A stretch of DNA of 24,881 bases from Proteobacteria bacterium UBA1844 (GTDB lineage: Bacteria; Pseudomonadota; Gammaproteobacteria; Steroidobacterales; Woeseiaceae), in the NCBI GenBank assembly GCA_002338615.1, contig DDIS01000025.1, positions 18,621 to 43,501 of the forward strand, in the 5' to 3' direction. The notes under the pieces were generated by a model. The model made no database searches. It was not told the origin of the DNA and worked only from the letters and a program-made list of their open reading frames with translations. The position numbers and the translations under genes were made by a program. Positions within the stretch are counted from its first letter, which is position 1. The number at the start of each line of letters is the position of its first letter. Shown here piece after piece: positions 22,960 to 24,881 of the stretch.

Positions 22960-23696
22960 TGAGACGATTGACAACCACCCTCTACATGACTTTGCTGCTG
23001 GCGCTCGCGCACGGGCAGGAACAGGGCGCGGGCGAGATAGCACTGCAGGACCCACCGGTGGAAGCGCGCAAATACGCGGTCGAGATCATTATTTTCTCCT
23101 ACAATATTGACGACTCCGTGGGTTCAGAGGTTTTCGTACCCGAGCTCATCGAAGAAGACGACGGCGTACCGGTCTTCAGTGATCTGGAACCCGTTGAACC
23201 GGAACCGGCCGAGCACATTGACGAGGCGCCTGATGACATTGAACTCTTGCCGGCCGACCAGTTCAGCCTGCAGGAAGCCTATGGCAGGTTATCGCGATTG
23301 CAGGCCTATAAGCCGTTGATGCATTTTGGCTGGATCCAGCAAAGCGTGCCCGACGCCGAGCCTGTTCTGCTCGACATAGAACGATTTGGCGACCGGCCTG
23401 CTGAACTCGAAGGCACAGTGTCGCTGAGGCTGAGCCGCTATTTGCATCTCGCAGTCGCTTTGAGCCTTGCTGCAAACGATGCGCAAGTCAATGAGCAAAG
23501 CGATGGGCAAAGCGATGGGCAAAGCGATACGCACCGGGAGCAACCGTCCGCAGGTAGCGGCTATTCAGATCGACAGTACGCCCCGCTACGCTACACGTTG
23601 CGCCAGGAACGCATCATGAAACCCGGCGATACGCGCTACTTTGATCATCCGAAATTCGGTGTCATCGCGAAAGTCACGCGCCACGACGAAAGCTGA
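22959..23696 (+). CDS. csiV: CsiV-family periplasmic protein (cell shape integrity)
   Basis: 245-residue secreted protein with a signal peptide (about 1-19, ending LALAHG). The mature protein begins with an acidic linker; YAVEIIIFSY matches the conserved CsiV start (formerly DUF2803). A Glu/Pro/Asp-rich segment (about 55-95) follows, then YGRLSRLQAYKPLMHFGWIQ and LEGTVSLRLSRYLHLAVAL. The C terminus YTLRQERIMKPGDTRYFDHPKFGVIAKV is characteristic. In Vibrio, CsiV is a peptidoglycan-binding factor that activates the LpoA/PBP1A synthase, and it is often encoded beside mfd, as here (ATG overlaps the mfd TGA). An in-frame 12-bp repeat encodes QSDG units near residues 180-190. Family call is by eye. 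Confidence 0.85.
   Translation: MRRLTTTLYMTLLLALAHGQEQGAGEIALQDPPVEARKYAVEIIIFSYNIDDSVGSEVFVPELIEEDDGVPVFSDLEPVEPEPAEHIDEAPDDIELLPADQFSLQEAYGRLSRLQAYKPLMHFGWIQQSVPDAEPVLLDIERFGDRPAELEGTVSLRLSRYLHLAVALSLAANDAQVNEQSDGQSDGQSDTHREQPSAGSGYSDRQYAPLRYTLRQERIMKPGDTRYFDHPKFGVIAKVTRHDES
23495..23530 (+). repeat. 12-bp in-frame tandem repeat in csiV
   Basis: Three units, GCAAAGCGATGG (23495-23506 and 23507-23518) and GCAAAGCGATAC (23519-23530), the last two bases differing. They encode a Q-S-D-G-type repeat in a hydrophilic linker. The length is a multiple of three, so slippage would change linker length without a frameshift. Confidence 0.85.
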
Positions 23697-23725
23697 AGGA
23701 AGCGGCAAAATCCAGGTACGGTACG

Positions 23726-24640
23726 CTAGCAAGTCTTGTAAACAGGCGCCGGCTGCTCGATGTCCGCATCGGCCAATATCACTTGCTCGAGAAAGTCTGT
23801 TGCACTCAGTTTCGAACCGGTCGGTGTCGTTGTCACCACCTGTTGCGTCACGGTGACAAAACGGCCGCTTGATGAGCGCGGGTGGTGCAAGCCCAGGTCT
23901 CTCACCGTCCTGGAAATCTGCTTGGCAAATTCGTGCACGCCATCTTCGTTGGCCGCATGGGACAGAACGACGAGGCGCGCGCCTTCCAGCCGGGCCACGA
24001 CATCGCTGGCCCGGCGCAGGCAACGGCGCACTGCCTGACCGACACGCCGCAGGCAGGACTCGGCTGCGTGCGGGCCGAACACATCCACATATGCAGAAAA
24101 ATCATCCAGCGTAAACAGTACAAGCGCCAGCGCAGTCTTTTCGCGTGCTGCAACCGCCCAGTCGTGGTCGAGCACGTCGCGAAATGCTTTTTCGTTAAGC
24201 AAGCCGGTGACCGGATCGTCTCGCGTCAGGTCACGTATACGCCGTTTTGCATTGAGCAGGGCATGTTGCGTTTCCTGGGCCGCCGCCGCTCCGCTCGCAC
24301 CGCCACGAAAAAATACCGCGTAATAATTTGCCCTGGGCTCATTCGCGAGCGCGAGTGGCTTCAGTTTGAGTAGTAGCTCGCGCGAGCCGAGCGTAATCGG
24401 GTAGCTGGTCTCCTGCCTGGAGCGCAGGGTTTCACTGATTTCGAGTGCCAGGTCCCGGCCGAGAAGTTGCTCGATCACATCGGCGAATGGCTGCTCTACA
24501 CAATCCTCGCCGCCGATCTCAAAAAACGCCCTGTTCGCCAGCACTACGGGCCAGTCATTGTGACCGAGATGAACGATCAGCACGGCTTCGCTGAATTCGC
24601 CTATTACCTGCTTGAGGATCGTGCGATTGATTGCTTTCAT
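23726..24640 (-). CDS. PAS-GGDEF protein with degenerate, probably inactive GGDEF domain
   Basis: 304-residue cytoplasmic protein without TM segments. Residues about 10-110 look like a PAS fold (VIGEFSEAVLIVH, VVLANRAFFEIGG). A short helix (120-140) leads to the GGDEF domain, which opens with DDPVTGLLNEKAF (141-153, usual DxLTGLxNR). The usual DIDxFKxxND segment reads TLDDFSAYVD (177-186), so the first metal-binding Asp is Thr and the Lys is Ser. The signature GGDEF is EGARL (219-223), so the second acidic ligand and the Gly-Gly are lost. Diguanylate cyclase activity is therefore unlikely; GTP or c-di-GMP sensing or a protein-protein role is possible. It is 23 bases downstream of the phosphorylase gene and probably co-transcribed with it. 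GGAG precedes ATG 24640. It converges on csiV with a 29-base gap. Confidence 0.85.
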   Translation of the reverse strand: MKAINRTILKQVIGEFSEAVLIVHLGHNDWPVVLANRAFFEIGGEDCVEQPFADVIEQLLGRDLALEISETLRSRQETSYPITLGSRELLLKLKPLALANEPRANYYAVFFRGGASGAAAAQETQHALLNAKRRIRDLTRDDPVTGLLNEKAFRDVLDHDWAVAAREKTALALVLFTLDDFSAYVDVFGPHAAESCLRRVGQAVRRCLRRASDVVARLEGARLVVLSHAANEDGVHEFAKQISRTVRDLGLHHPRSSSGRFVTVTQQVVTTTPTGSKLSATDFLEQVILADADIEQPAPVYKTC

Positions 24641-24663
24641 GGGCTCCGGCCCGATTCATGGTG

Positions 24664-24881
<218 letters not shown>

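Overview
The window is about 25 kb of chromosome from a Gram-negative gammaproteobacterium. It carries lipid A and Kdo assembly genes (msbA, lpxK, kdsB), lipoprotein sorting genes (lolE/lolC/lolD), ComEC, RNase E, Mfd and CsiV. From memory, the order rne / low-molecular-weight phosphatase / kdsB / lpxK / exbD / exbB / comEC / DUF2062 / lolC-lolD genes, followed by mfd / csiV-like / methylthioinosine phosphorylase, closely follows a conserved block in Pseudomonas and related gammaproteobacteria. The sequence looks non-enteric and environmental (for example a marine lineage), but I cannot name a genus.

Layout. 1-2337 (+) is the 3' part of rne. 2357-3124 (-) is an orphan 2-oxo-acid hydratase/decarboxylase, divergent from a sodium:amino-acid symporter (3332-4708, +). 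4766-5257 (-) is a low-molecular-weight tyrosine phosphatase. A two-gene plus-strand cassette follows: a two-domain periplasmic membrane protein ending in a YtkA/FixH-like domain (5584-6564) and a MauG-like di-haem cytochrome (6576-7793). A tightly overlapped minus-strand envelope operon then runs exbB-exbD-msbA-lpxK-kdsB (12471 down to 7854), with comEC just upstream (14887-12557). A DUF2062 membrane protein (14976-15515, +) converges with lolE-lolC-lolD (18899 down to 15726, -). A small secreted protein (19073-19360, +), a strong terminator and mfd-csiV (19483-23696, +) follow. The window ends with a degenerate PAS-GGDEF protein and the C-terminal part of a methylthioadenosine/methylthioinosine phosphorylase, both on the minus strand.

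How the genes work together. Most of the window is envelope biogenesis: LpxK and KdsB make lipid A/Kdo precursors, MsbA flips the lipid, LolCDE extracts lipoproteins, CsiV supports the cell wall, and ExbBD supplies proton-motive-force work to an unknown partner. Housekeeping nucleic-acid genes (rne, comEC, mfd) are interleaved. Two cassettes look like lineage-specific intrusions into the old block: hydratase plus symporter, where murB would be expected, and the YtkA-like plus MauG-like pair.

Most notable: (1) the MauG-like enzyme, with Tyr where bacterial peroxidases have the distal Met ligand, next to a possible copper-binding or modified partner; (2) two REP-like hairpins in inverted orientation whose two differences form one compensatory base pair, flanking a 24-bp tandem repeat; (3) a palindrome whose two arms supply the stop codons of two convergent genes; (4) a GGDEF protein that has lost its catalytic residues. 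I saw no CRISPR array, tRNA, rRNA, phage or transposase gene.
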